This document shows, piece after piece, positions 26,446 through 35,067 of a DNA stretch of 61,513 bases. The notes beneath the pieces were generated by a model. That model did not search any database. It had not been told where the DNA came from and saw only the letters and a list, made by a program, of their open reading frames with translations. A program made the translations under genes and the position numbers. Every line of letters starts with the position of its first letter. Within the stretch, counting starts at the first letter, position 1. This stretch comes from DASTPP01 sp035762175 (GTDB lineage Bacteria; Myxococcota_A; Polyangia; Polyangiales; Polyangiaceae), in assembly GCA_035762175.1 (NCBI GenBank), contig DASTPP010000117.1, positions 1 to 61,513 on the forward strand, given 5' to 3'.

Positions 26446-27792
26446 ATGAGCAGCAAGCCCCGTGCGCGCGAAGCGCCCGTCAGCGAGACGCGCCCCGGCG
26501 AGTCGCGCTACCCCGAAATTCCCGTCGGCCCGCGGCTCGAAGCGCTGCTCGGGCTGGCCTACCGCGCGCGGCGCCCGGTGCTGCTCGAGGGGCCGACCGG
26601 CGTCGGCAAGAGCGAGATCGTGCGCGAGCTGGCGCGCAAGCTCGGCGTCGGCAGCGTGGTGCTCGACCTCAGCCTGCTCGAGCCGCCCGACCTGGTCGGC
26701 CTGCCCGTCATCGAGGGGGGCCGCACCGCCTTCGCCCTGCCGAAGATCTTGCCGACCGCGGGCGCGGGCATCTTGATGCTCGAAGAGCTGAACCGGGCCG
26801 AGCGCTACATTCAGCAGCCCGCGCTGCAGCTGCTCTCGGCGCGGCGGCTGCACGACTACGAGCTGCCGCCCGACTGGGTGTGCTTCGCCGCGATCAACCC
26901 CGAGTCGGGCGACTACCACGTCACGCCGCTCGACCGCGCGCTGCGGGCGCGCTTTCTCTGCGCCAGCGTGCGGGCCGACCGGGCCTCGTGGCTGAGCTGG
27001 GCGCTCGAGAACGACGTGCACCCGGCCGTGGTCGACCTCGTGCGGGCGCAGGCCCGCGCCCTCGACGACGTGCCGCCGCGCAGCTGGGTCTACGCCTCGC
27101 AGGTGCTCGCGGCGCTCGCGCCCGGGCAGGCGAACGACGAGGCGCTCTTGCGCGACGCGCTCGGCGGCTACCTGCCGCCCGCCTACTGCGAGATCTTGCT
27201 CGCGGGCCGGCAGGGCTGGCCGATCGGCCTCGGGGTCGACGTGCGGCGCGTGCTCGCCGAGTACGCCCCCTCGGCCGAGGTCGCCGCGGCGGTGCGCGCG
27301 CTGCTCGCCGCGGGGCGCACCGACCAGATCGAAGAGCTCGTCTACCGGGTCGAGCAGATCGTGCGCGGCCCCGAGGTCGCGATGCTGGCGTCCGAGAAGC
27401 GCTTCCGGCTCGAGGCCTTCGAGGCCCTGCTCGCCGACCTGCCCGGCGACCAGCGCGAGCGGCTGCAAGAGGCCATCGGCTCGAACGCGGTCGGCGCCTC
27501 GCTGCTCGGCGTCGCGCCGCACGAGCTGGTGGCGGGCTTCGCCGGCAGCGCCGCCGAGCGCGAGGTGCGCGCCTGGCTCGCCGACCCGGTCAAGCACCAC
27601 CGCGTCGCCCTGCTGGTGCGGGCGCTCGTCGCGCACCTCGAGCGGCACCCGAAGCTCGCCGAGATAAGGCGCAACAACGCCGTGCGCGCCTCGCTCGGCG
27701 CCGTGCTCGCGCGGCTCGGCGAGCGCTTCGCGATGCCGCTCGTCGACGCCCTGCTCAAGCTGAGCATCGCCCCCGTCAGGCCCTCGTCGTGA
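26446..27792 (+). CDS. MoxR-family AAA+ ATPase
   Basis: ATPase of 448 aa. Walker A is GPTGVGKSE (about 49-57), Walker B is ILMLEELNRAE, and sensor-type CFAAINPESGDYHV is present, typical of MoxR/RavA-like chaperone ATPases. A GTG at 26422 is also in frame and would add eight residues. The stop overlaps the GTG start of the next gene as GTGA. MoxR proteins classically pair with a von Willebrand A protein, and that is what follows. The pair may assemble or activate a metal enzyme or complex; the client is unknown. Confidence 0.92.
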   Translation: MSSKPRAREAPVSETRPGESRYPEIPVGPRLEALLGLAYRARRPVLLEGPTGVGKSEIVRELARKLGVGSVVLDLSLLEPPDLVGLPVIEGGRTAFALPKILPTAGAGILMLEELNRAERYIQQPALQLLSARRLHDYELPPDWVCFAAINPESGDYHVTPLDRALRARFLCASVRADRASWLSWALENDVHPAVVDLVRAQARALDDVPPRSWVYASQVLAALAPGQANDEALLRDALGGYLPPAYCEILLAGRQGWPIGLGVDVRRVLAEYAPSAEVAAAVRALLAAGRTDQIEELVYRVEQIVRGPEVAMLASEKRFRLEAFEALLADLPGDQRERLQEAIGSNAVGASLLGVAPHELVAGFAGSAAEREVRAWLADPVKHHRVALLVRALVAHLERHPKLAEIRRNNAVRASLGAVLARLGERFAMPLVDALLKLSIAPVRPSS

Positions 27793-29021
27793 GCGGCCCG
27801 GGCGCCCGCCCCGCGGCCCCCGGCGGCCCCTCGGCCCTGCGCGACTGGCTCGGGGCCTTCGTCTCAGGCGGCGCCTTCGTGCGCAAGTACCCGGCCTACG
27901 CCTCGGTGCTCGCGCGGCTCTTCCCCGTGGCCGACCCCGAGGTCTCGTCGATGGCGGTCGAGCTCTACAACGGCCGCTTCTACCTGCACGTCAACCAAGA
28001 CTACTTCGTCGACCACCCCGCCTTCTTGACGGGCATCTTGCTGCACGAGGTGCACCATATCGTGCTCGGGCACCTCTCGAACCCCAAGTTTCACGACCCC
28101 GAAGAGCCCCGCCTGATGGAGCTCGCGGTCGAGATGTCGGCCAACGAGTACATCGAAGAGCCCCTGCCGAACCCCATCGTCTGGCGCGCCTTCGAGCGCT
28201 ACGGCGTGCGCGCGGGGCAGAGCACGCTCGCCCGCTACCAGAAGCTGCTCGAGGCGATGCCGCCGGCCGAGCCGACGCCGCGCCCCTGCGACGACCACCG
28301 CCCCTGGCGGGGCCAGAGCCCGAGCCCCGGCGCCGGCGAGCAGGCCCGCCGCCTCGTCGAAGACGCCTTGCGCGACGCCGAGCGCCACGTCGACGCCTCG
28401 GGCCCCGAGCCGACGGGCCTGCGCCTCGCGGGCCGAAAGCCCGGGCGCCTGCTCGAAGAGCTGAGCGGCGTGCTCGCGGCCCCCGAGACCTACCTCGACT
28501 GGAAGGAGGCCCTCGCCCTCTTCTCCGCCCGCGTCCGGGCCCCCGTGCACAGCTACGCCCGGCCTTCGCGGCGCTTCCCCGGCCGGCCCTTCGAGGTGCC
28601 CGGCCGCCTCTACGCCGCCCGCAGCGTCGGCTACCCGCGGCTGCTCGTCGCCGTCGACACCTCGATGAGCATGGCGCCCGCCGAGCTCGTCGAGATCGCC
28701 CGCCACCTCGCCCGCCTCGGCCCCCTCGCCGCGATCACGCTCGCCGAGTGCGACGCCGAGGTCGCCGCGCTCGGGCCCTTCACCGGCGCCCTCTGCGAGG
28801 TGCGCGGCCGCGGCGGCACCGATCTGCGCCCCGTCTTCGCCCCCGAGGTGCTCGGCCGCGTGCGGCCCGACGGGGTCATCTACTTTACCGACGGGCAGGG
28901 GCCCTTTCCCGAAGTCGCGCCCCCCGTGCCGGTGCTCTGGGTGCTGACCAAGCCCGAGGCCTTCGCGTGCCCTTGGGGCTCGAAGGCGCGGCTCGGGCGG
29001 CCGGGCGAGCGGCGGGCGTAG
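27789..29021 (+). CDS. DUF2201-type protein: metallopeptidase-like plus VWA-like domain
   Basis: Protein of 410 aa from a GTG overlapping the MoxR stop. The N-terminal domain has the zinc motif HEVHHIVLGH (His86, Glu87, His90, His95) and ELAVEMSANEYIEE downstream, as in the putative metallopeptidase half of DUF2201. The C-terminal half (from about 286) carries VAVDTSMSM, a MIDAS-like DxSxS, then GRGGTDLRPVF, as in VWA folds. MoxR plus this family is a recurrent bacterial pair. A perfect 24-bp tandem repeat (28998-29045) duplicates the stop region, so read-through would add only eight residues. Confidence 0.9.
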   Translation: MSGPGARPAAPGGPSALRDWLGAFVSGGAFVRKYPAYASVLARLFPVADPEVSSMAVELYNGRFYLHVNQDYFVDHPAFLTGILLHEVHHIVLGHLSNPKFHDPEEPRLMELAVEMSANEYIEEPLPNPIVWRAFERYGVRAGQSTLARYQKLLEAMPPAEPTPRPCDDHRPWRGQSPSPGAGEQARRLVEDALRDAERHVDASGPEPTGLRLAGRKPGRLLEELSGVLAAPETYLDWKEALALFSARVRAPVHSYARPSRRFPGRPFEVPGRLYAARSVGYPRLLVAVDTSMSMAPAELVEIARHLARLGPLAAITLAECDAEVAALGPFTGALCEVRGRGGTDLRPVFAPEVLGRVRPDGVIYFTDGQGPFPEVAPPVPVLWVLTKPEAFACPWGSKARLGRPGERRA

Positions 29022-29249
29022 CGGCCGGGCGAGCGGCGGGCGTAGCGGTCGGGGCGGGCTGCGTTCGGCGCGGCCGATTGCGGCGGGGGCGGAAGGCGCG
29101 CCCGCCGCGCCCTGGCGTCGATGTGGGGCGGAAGAAACGCCCGCCCCGGCGCGAATAAGAGCACGCTAGGTCGGTACGAAAACGTCCGCGGCAGGGTGAC
29201 GCCACGCCGGGGCGGCGTACCGCGTCGAAAACGAACCGCGAGGGTCTTT

Positions 29250-30596
29250 ATGAATCGATTGCGTCTCGGTGTGGTCGCTGCAGTCGTGATGGTCGCCGCC
29301 GCGGGCTGCGGGGGCGGGGGCGCGGCCCCGAAGCCGGCGCAGAGCGCGGCGTCGTCGCCCTCGGACGACCCGGTGAAGGTCACGGGGGCGACCCCGGCGC
29401 AGGTCAAGCTGGGCCACTTCGTCACGCCCGACGGGCGCCACGGCTTCGTGCTCGATCGCACGGGCGCGAAGGCGAAATTGCAGGTCGACGGCAGCAAGGA
29501 CGTCGTCGAGCTCACCGAAGAGGAGGCGCGCAAGCACGGCGACCTCGAGGGGTACAACTACCTCGACCCGGCGGGCAAGAAGCGCATCTTCATTTCGAAG
29601 GGCGGCGGCCTCAGGTACTTCGTCGGCGGCGAAGAGTATTCTGCGAACCACGACAAGGGCGCGAAGGCGCTCGGCAGCGCCACGGTCGCGGGCGCGCCGA
29701 AGAAAGAAGAGCCCGCCTGGAAGGCGCGCTCGGCCGAGCTCGAGGCGAAGAGCGTGGTCAAGACGCAGGGCCTGAGGCCCGAGGACGCGAGCGATCTGAA
29801 GAAGGTCGAGGCGGCGTTCGCGAAGGCCGACGCGGGCAGCTTCTACCGCTACGTCGAGCGCGACAAGGGCGGCGGCTGGGCGCCGAAGCTCGACGTCGCG
29901 CCCTCGAACGTGAGCGGCCCCGGCTTCGGCCGGCAGCGCTGGAAGACCGACGAGGCCGAGGCGGCCAAGCACAAGAAGCTCGCGGCCTACGGGGCCGTCA
30001 TCACGGGCTACTCGGACGCGCAGTCGCGCGGCAACCACGTCATCGCCGAGCTGAAGGACCACCGGCCCGCGCTCGCCTCGGGCACGCCGGGCGTCGTCTG
30101 GGCGGTCGACGACAGCTCGGTCACCTTCGTGAGCTTCGACGGCGGGCGCTACGTCGTCGACCTCGCCCAGGCGCCCGAGAAGGGCTCGCCGCTCGAGCCG
30201 GGCGCGGGGCCCGAGGGCGCGTGGCCGAAGCCGGTGCAGGACCCCTTCCTCGATTATGGCGACGTCGGCCGCCTCGTGAAGGTCGGCGCCGCGCCCAGGT
30301 CGGTGCAGGACGACCTCGAGAAGGCCGACGACGCCTGGAACGCCTGCGCCCAGAAGGCCTGGAAGCCCGCCGACGCCAAGATCGAGGTCGGCAAGTTCAA
30401 GCTCGAAGACGCGAAGGCGCTCTCGGTCAAGGCGCAGGCCTCGTGCCGCAAGCACCTCGACCAGTTCGAGACCGCCCTCGTCGCCTACCTCGACCAGCGC
30501 AAGGCCGAGCGCGCCGCACTGTACGACAAGGCGAAGGCCCGCGCCGCCCAGCTCGGCGTCGCGAAGTTAACGTTCGGCGGGGGGCGTGTCGGCTGA
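29250..30596 (+). CDS. Lipoprotein of unknown function
   Basis: Protein of 448 aa with signal peptide NRLRLGVVAAVVMVAAAGC and a Gly-rich lipobox. The start ATG follows GAGGGTCTTT. The mature part has several short beta-type segments: HGFVLDRTGAKAKLQVDG, KKRIFISKGGGLRYFVGGEEY and VTFVSFDGGRYVVDLAQAP. It ends in a Lys/Ala-rich helical stretch (about 370-440). No catalytic motif seen. It precedes the Ser/Thr kinase by 80 bases in the same direction. Confidence 0.8.
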   Translation: MNRLRLGVVAAVVMVAAAGCGGGGAAPKPAQSAASSPSDDPVKVTGATPAQVKLGHFVTPDGRHGFVLDRTGAKAKLQVDGSKDVVELTEEEARKHGDLEGYNYLDPAGKKRIFISKGGGLRYFVGGEEYSANHDKGAKALGSATVAGAPKKEEPAWKARSAELEAKSVVKTQGLRPEDASDLKKVEAAFAKADAGSFYRYVERDKGGGWAPKLDVAPSNVSGPGFGRQRWKTDEAEAAKHKKLAAYGAVITGYSDAQSRGNHVIAELKDHRPALASGTPGVVWAVDDSSVTFVSFDGGRYVVDLAQAPEKGSPLEPGAGPEGAWPKPVQDPFLDYGDVGRLVKVGAAPRSVQDDLEKADDAWNACAQKAWKPADAKIEVGKFKLEDAKALSVKAQASCRKHLDQFETALVAYLDQRKAERAALYDKAKARAAQLGVAKLTFGGGRVG

Positions 30597-30676
30597 GGTC
30601 GGAAAATTCGCGCCGTGCGGTCCGCGGGGCGTCCCGGGCCTAGCGCCGCGAGCGACAACATTGTTACCATAGTCGC

Positions 30677-32368
30677 GTGACGACGCCGCCCGAGCGCCAG
30701 GTCGGCCGCTATACGCTCTTCGAGCAGCTGGCCTCGGGGGGGTTCGCGCGGGTGCACCTCGGGCGCCTGAACGGCGACGCGGGCTTCGCGCGCACGGTCG
30801 CGATCAAGCGCCTGCACGAGGGGCAGGCGGCCGACCCCGACGCGGTGCGCTTGTTGCTCGACGAGGCGCGGCTGGCGGCGCGGGTGCGGCACCCGAACGT
30901 GGTGCAGACGCTCGACGTGCTGGTGGCCGACGGCGAGCTCTTGCTGGTGATGGACTACGTCCACGGCGAGACGCTCGCGCGGCTGCTCACCGCGGCGCGG
31001 CGGCGGGGCGCGGGGGTGCCGCCGCCGGTGCTCGGGGCGGTGATGTCCAACGCGCTCTCGGGGCTGCACGCGGCGCACGAGACGGTCGACGAGGCGGGCC
31101 GCCCGCTCAACATCGTGCACCGCGACGTCAGCCCGCAGAACATCATGGTGGGCGCCGACGGCGTCGCGCGCGTGCTCGACTTCGGCATCGCGAAGGCGAG
31201 CGGCATCGAGGCGCGCACGCGCGAGGGGCAGTTCCGGGGCAAGCTGTCGTACGCGGCGCCCGAGCAGCTCGAGGCGCGGCCGATCGACCGGGCGGCCGAC
31301 GTGTACGGCGCCGGCGTCGTGCTCTGGGAGGCGCTCGCGGGCCGGCGGCTCTTTCTCGGCAGCACCGAGCCCGAGATCATCATGAAGGTGGCGCTCGGGC
31401 AGATCGAGCCGCTGCGCTCGGTCAACCCGACGGTGCCGCCGGAGGTCGAGGCGGTGGTGATGCGGGCGCTGGCCCGCGACCCCGCGTCGCGGTACCCGAC
31501 GGCGCTGGCGATGGCGCACGCGGTCGAGCAGGCGCTCGGGGTGGCGCCCGCGCGCGACGTGGGCGCGTGGGTGGCGGCCGAGGCGGCCGAGGCGCTCGCG
31601 CGCTGCGCGGCGCTGGTCGCCCAGGTCGAGCGGGGGGGCCCGGCGAGCGGGGCCATGGCGGTGGTGCCGGGCCGGCCGAGCGCGGGGCGGCCGAGCGCGT
31701 CGCTCTTGCTCACGCCGGGCGGGCGGCCCGCGGGCCGCTCGAGCGCGCCGCCCGCGGGCGCCTCGGGCGAGTGGTGGCAGGTCGGGTCGGGGCCCGACGA
31801 GGGCGTGGGCGCGTCGGGCAGCACCGAGCGGGTGTATACGAAGTCGACCTACCCGGCGCTGCCGGCTCGGCCCTCGCGGCAGCCGCGGCTCGTCTTGGCG
31901 GCGTTCGGGCTCGTCGTGGCCGCGGCGGCGGTCGCCGTCACGCTCTCGTGGCGGGCCAAGCCGCTCGTCGTCGTCTCCCCGGCCGCGTCGGGCCCGTCGG
32001 TGCCGGGCGAAGGGGCCGCCAGGCCGCCGTCCGGGCCCGCGGCGACCGCGACGACGGGCGAGCCGCCGGCGCTCGCGTCGGCGCCGGCCGGGGGCGCGCC
32101 CGGGGGCCAGGCCACGGCGCCGGGGCCGGCCGGGGGCGCGTCGGGGGGCCAGGCGACGCCGCCGGGGCCGGCGGACGCGCCGCCCGGGGGCCAGGCCACG
32201 CCGCCCAAGGCCGGGGCCCAGCCGGCGGGGGCCGCGGTGGGGCGAACGCATACGACGGCGCCCCCTTCGCGGCCGCCCCGGCCCGAGCCGGGGGCCGCGC
32301 CGAACTGCAACCCTCCCTATACAGTGGACGCCAGCGGTCGAAGGCGCTTTAAGCCGGAATGTCTCTAG
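30677..32368 (+). CDS. Membrane-anchored Ser/Thr protein kinase
   Basis: Pkn-type kinase of 563 aa with a GTG start. The kinase domain (about 11-280) has the glycine loop LASGGFARVHLG, catalytic Lys44 (VAIKRL), HRDVSPQNIM with Val-Ser in the usual KP positions as in many myxobacterial kinases, DFGIAKASG, and the APEQ segment (KLSYAAPEQLEARP). A Pro/Ala-rich juxtamembrane linker leads to one transmembrane helix near 404-425 and a Pro/Gly-rich exterior ending CNPPYTVDASGRRRF. It would phosphorylate cytoplasmic partners; FHA proteins such as the regulator at 393-2084 are the usual readers. It abuts the next gene with no spacing. Confidence 0.93.
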   Translation: MTTPPERQVGRYTLFEQLASGGFARVHLGRLNGDAGFARTVAIKRLHEGQAADPDAVRLLLDEARLAARVRHPNVVQTLDVLVADGELLLVMDYVHGETLARLLTAARRRGAGVPPPVLGAVMSNALSGLHAAHETVDEAGRPLNIVHRDVSPQNIMVGADGVARVLDFGIAKASGIEARTREGQFRGKLSYAAPEQLEARPIDRAADVYGAGVVLWEALAGRRLFLGSTEPEIIMKVALGQIEPLRSVNPTVPPEVEAVVMRALARDPASRYPTALAMAHAVEQALGVAPARDVGAWVAAEAAEALARCAALVAQVERGGPASGAMAVVPGRPSAGRPSASLLLTPGGRPAGRSSAPPAGASGEWWQVGSGPDEGVGASGSTERVYTKSTYPALPARPSRQPRLVLAAFGLVVAAAAVAVTLSWRAKPLVVVSPAASGPSVPGEGAARPPSGPAATATTGEPPALASAPAGGAPGGQATAPGPAGGASGGQATPPGPADAPPGGQATPPKAGAQPAGAAVGRTHTTAPPSRPPRPEPGAAPNCNPPYTVDASGRRRFKPECL

Positions 32369-33304
32369 ATGCCGCCGTCGCTCTCCCTTTTCGGCCGCGC
32401 GGGCTCGCGCCGCCCGTGCGGCGCGGCGACCCGGCCGCTCGCGCTCGCGCTCGCGCTCGCGCTGGGCCCCGGCCGGGGCGCCGGCGCCGAGCCGAAGCAG
32501 GCGCGCGCGTGCGCCGACGCCCATTACGAGGCGCAGAAGGCGCGCGACGAAGGCAAGCTGCTCGAGACGCGGAGGCGGCTGGTCGCCTGCTCGCAAGAGG
32601 GGTGCCCGCGGGCGGTGAGCCGCGAGTGCGCCGAGTGGCTGGTCGAGGTCGAGAAGGCCCTGCCGAGCCTGGTGCTGAAGGCCGTCGACGCCCGGGGCGG
32701 CGACGTGTTCGACGTCGAGGCGAGCGAGAACGGCGAGCGCATCGAGCTGCGGCCCGACGGCAAGGCGTTCGCGGTCGACCCGGGGCCGCACGTCTACCGG
32801 TTCGAGCACGGCGGGCAGGCGGTCGAAGAGCGGGTGCTCGTGCGCGAGGGCGAGCAGCGGCGCGCGCTCGTGGTGACCTTCGACCGGGTGAACGTGCCCC
32901 CGCCGGCCCCGCCCCCCCGCGCGCCGGGGCCGCCGCCGGCGGCGGCCCCGGGCCGGGGGCGGCACCTGACCGCGGCCTCGGTCGCGCTGGGCGGCGTGGG
33001 GGTCGCCGCCCTCGGCGCGTTCGCGTTCTTCGGCGCCACGGGCCGCAGCGACTACCGCCGCCTGCGCGACGACTGCGGGCGGAGCTGCGCGCCCGGCGAC
33101 GTCGACGACGTGCGCGGCAAGCTGCTCGTCGCCGACCTGTCGCTCGGCGTCGGGGTCGTGTCGCTCGCCGCCGCGTCCGTGCTCTGGCTGACCTCGGCCG
33201 ACCCGGCGCCGCCCGGCGCCGCGGGCGCGCGCCGGCCCGGCCCGGGCGTGGCCCTCGTGCCGGCGCCCGGCGGCGCCTTCGCCTCGGTCGGGGGGGCGTT
33301 CTAG
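32369..33304 (+). CDS. Exported membrane-associated protein following the kinase
   Basis: Protein of 311 aa whose ATG directly follows the kinase stop. An N-terminal Leu/Ala repeat (ALALALALALG, encoded by GCGCTC repeats) forms a signal peptide. A Cys-containing domain follows (ARACADAHYEAQKARDEGK, CSQEGCPRAVSRECAEWLVEVE), then a beta region with PGPHVYRFEHGGQAVEERV resembling PEGA-type surface segments. A Pro-rich linker precedes two hydrophobic helices (LTAASVALGGVGVAALGAFAF and VADLSLGVGVVSLAAASVLWL). This layout is common beside myxobacterial kinases, possibly as a periplasmic partner. Function unknown. Confidence 0.8.
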   Translation: MPPSLSLFGRAGSRRPCGAATRPLALALALALGPGRGAGAEPKQARACADAHYEAQKARDEGKLLETRRRLVACSQEGCPRAVSRECAEWLVEVEKALPSLVLKAVDARGGDVFDVEASENGERIELRPDGKAFAVDPGPHVYRFEHGGQAVEERVLVREGEQRRALVVTFDRVNVPPPAPPPRAPGPPPAAAPGRGRHLTAASVALGGVGVAALGAFAFFGATGRSDYRRLRDDCGRSCAPGDVDDVRGKLLVADLSLGVGVVSLAAASVLWLTSADPAPPGAAGARRPGPGVALVPAPGGAFASVGGAF

Positions 33305-33307
33305 GCC

Positions 33308-34120
33308 ATGCGCGCCGCCTCGGCCCTCTGCTTCGCGCTCGCCGCCGCCGCCGGCGGGGCGGGCTGCCTGCTCACCACCCCGGTCGGCGAGCTCGACGAC
33401 GAGTACGGGTCGGGCCGCGGGGGCGGCGGCTCGCGCCCGCGGGTCGAGGGCAGCGTCGCGGGCTGCGACCCGATCGCGGCCAACTCGGGCTCGTGGGTGC
33501 TGGCGCCCGACTCGGCGCGCGTCAGCAACTACCTGCGCCTGACGCCCGCGCAGAACGGCGCCCTCGGCGCCTTCTGGTGGAGCACCCCCATGCGGCTCGA
33601 CGAGCTCGAGATCTCGTTCGAGTTTCGCATCAACCCGGCCTGGGACGGCACCAGCGGCGTCGGCTTCGCCTTCGCCTGGACGTCCCTGCGCGAGCCGCCC
33701 GCCCAGAACGCCTCGTTCCCCGGCTTCGGGCTGCCGCAGGCCCGCGGCTGGGCGCTCGCCTTCCGGTCGACGCCGCCCATCGAGCCGCCCAACAAGCCCT
33801 CGTTCTTGCTCATCGACGGCTCGCGCTCGGTCCTGGTCAACAACGCCGGCCCTGCCGGCCAGACCCTCGTCACGGTGACGGCCGACGCCATCGTCGATGA
33901 CCCCTCGTTCTGGCACGAGGTGGCGTTCTCGATGCGCCCCAACTCGGCCGAGATTTTCTTTCGCGGCTCGCTGCTCGCCAGCCCCGGGCTCGAGCCGTAC
34001 GAGGGCTTCGAGGGCGTCTGGGGCTTTACCGCGTCGACCAACCCCGTGGGCCCGCTGTCCGAGTTCTCCATTCGCAACGTGCGCGTTTTCGCACCCTACG
34101 ACGGTGGCTGCGTCCGCTGA
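33308..34120 (+). CDS. Lipoprotein with lectin-like beta-sandwich
   Basis: Protein of 270 aa: signal peptide and lipobox (ALAAAAGGAGC), then a Gly/Arg linker. The globular part shows a jelly-roll, concanavalin-like pattern: GALGAFWWSTPM, DELEISFEFRINPAWDGTSG, VGFAFAWTS, SFWHEVAFSMRPNSAEIFF and LSEFSIRNVRVF. These match L-type lectin/laminin-G-like domains, where the GxGxAF and terminal strand-pair pattern recurs. Ligand unknown. The gene starts three bases after the previous one, so probably the same operon as the kinase. Confidence 0.8.
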   Translation: MRAASALCFALAAAAGGAGCLLTTPVGELDDEYGSGRGGGGSRPRVEGSVAGCDPIAANSGSWVLAPDSARVSNYLRLTPAQNGALGAFWWSTPMRLDELEISFEFRINPAWDGTSGVGFAFAWTSLREPPAQNASFPGFGLPQARGWALAFRSTPPIEPPNKPSFLLIDGSRSVLVNNAGPAGQTLVTVTADAIVDDPSFWHEVAFSMRPNSAEIFFRGSLLASPGLEPYEGFEGVWGFTASTNPVGPLSEFSIRNVRVFAPYDGGCVR

Positions 34121-34148
34121 ATGGCCGCGGCGGGGAGAGAGAGAGACC

Positions 34149-34934
34149 ATGATGGGCAAACCCCTCCGATTCGTACTGCTCGCCGTCACCCTCGCCGGCG
34201 CCGCCGCCGCCGCCGCGTCATGCGGCGATGACGACGACAACCCTGGCGACGGCGGCGCGGGCGCAGGGGCGGGGGCGGGCGCGGGCGCGGGTGGGGGGGC
34301 CGGGCAGGGCCGCTCGTGCGGGGGCTTCGTCACGAACGCCGCCGACCCCTGCCAGGCGTGCGTCCAGCAGAGCTGTTGCGACGCCGCCGAGACCTGCCTC
34401 GGCCTCGGCGCCGACTGCGCCGTCTGCGACACCGACCCGTACGGCGAGGCCTGCCAGACGAACGCCGACAGCCTCGCCTTCCGCAAGTGCCGCCTGAACA
34501 ATTGCGCCGAGGCGTGCAAAATACCCGACGCGAAGGTCGACGTCGACGCGCCCGCGCAGACGAACGACACGAGCTGCGGCGACGAGGGCTTCGCCTGCAA
34601 CCCCGTCAAGATCGCGAAGTGTACGGGCGGCGACCCCCAGTCTTGCGACCCCGACGCCGCGGTCGGCGTTTGCGACGAGGGCGGCACGGTCGGCCAGAGC
34701 GAGCTCGGCTACGTGTGCTATTGCCCGCCGCAGAAGCGCACGCTCGGCCAGTCGTGCAACGCCACCGACGGCTTCTGCCTCGAGGGCCTCGACTGCTACA
34801 ACTGGACGGACACCTGCGCCAAGTACTGTTGCGTCGACGACGACTGCAGCCCCGGCGCCCGCTGCGCCAAAGAGCCCGGCGCGCTCTGGGGCAAGGGCCA
34901 GGTGGGGGTCTGTCTGGTGCGCGACACCTTCTGA
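34149..34934 (+). CDS. Cysteine-rich lipoprotein
   Basis: Protein of 261 aa with ATG-ATG start after a GGGAGAGAGAG purine run. Signal peptide (KPLRFVLLAVTLAGAAAAAASC) and Gly/Ala linker. The mature part has about 26 cysteines in CxxC/CxC patterns (CQACVQQSCCDAAETC, CYCPPQ, KYCCVDDDC), consistent with a disulphide-rich secreted fold. No catalytic residues identified. Family common in myxobacterial cell surfaces, role unknown. Last gene of the 29-35 kb cluster. Confidence 0.8.
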   Translation: MMGKPLRFVLLAVTLAGAAAAAASCGDDDDNPGDGGAGAGAGAGAGAGGGAGQGRSCGGFVTNAADPCQACVQQSCCDAAETCLGLGADCAVCDTDPYGEACQTNADSLAFRKCRLNNCAEACKIPDAKVDVDAPAQTNDTSCGDEGFACNPVKIAKCTGGDPQSCDPDAAVGVCDEGGTVGQSELGYVCYCPPQKRTLGQSCNATDGFCLEGLDCYNWTDTCAKYCCVDDDCSPGARCAKEPGALWGKGQVGVCLVRDTF

Positions 34935-35067
34935 GCGGGCGCCCCGGGGCGCGCGCGGTGCGCGCCGCGGCGCCGGGGGCCGGGTGGTGCCGCGGCGCCG
35001 GGGGCCGGGGGGCGCCGGGCGGCCTCGACGGGCGCGGCCCGGGCGTTCATGCTTGGGGCGCGCCCCG

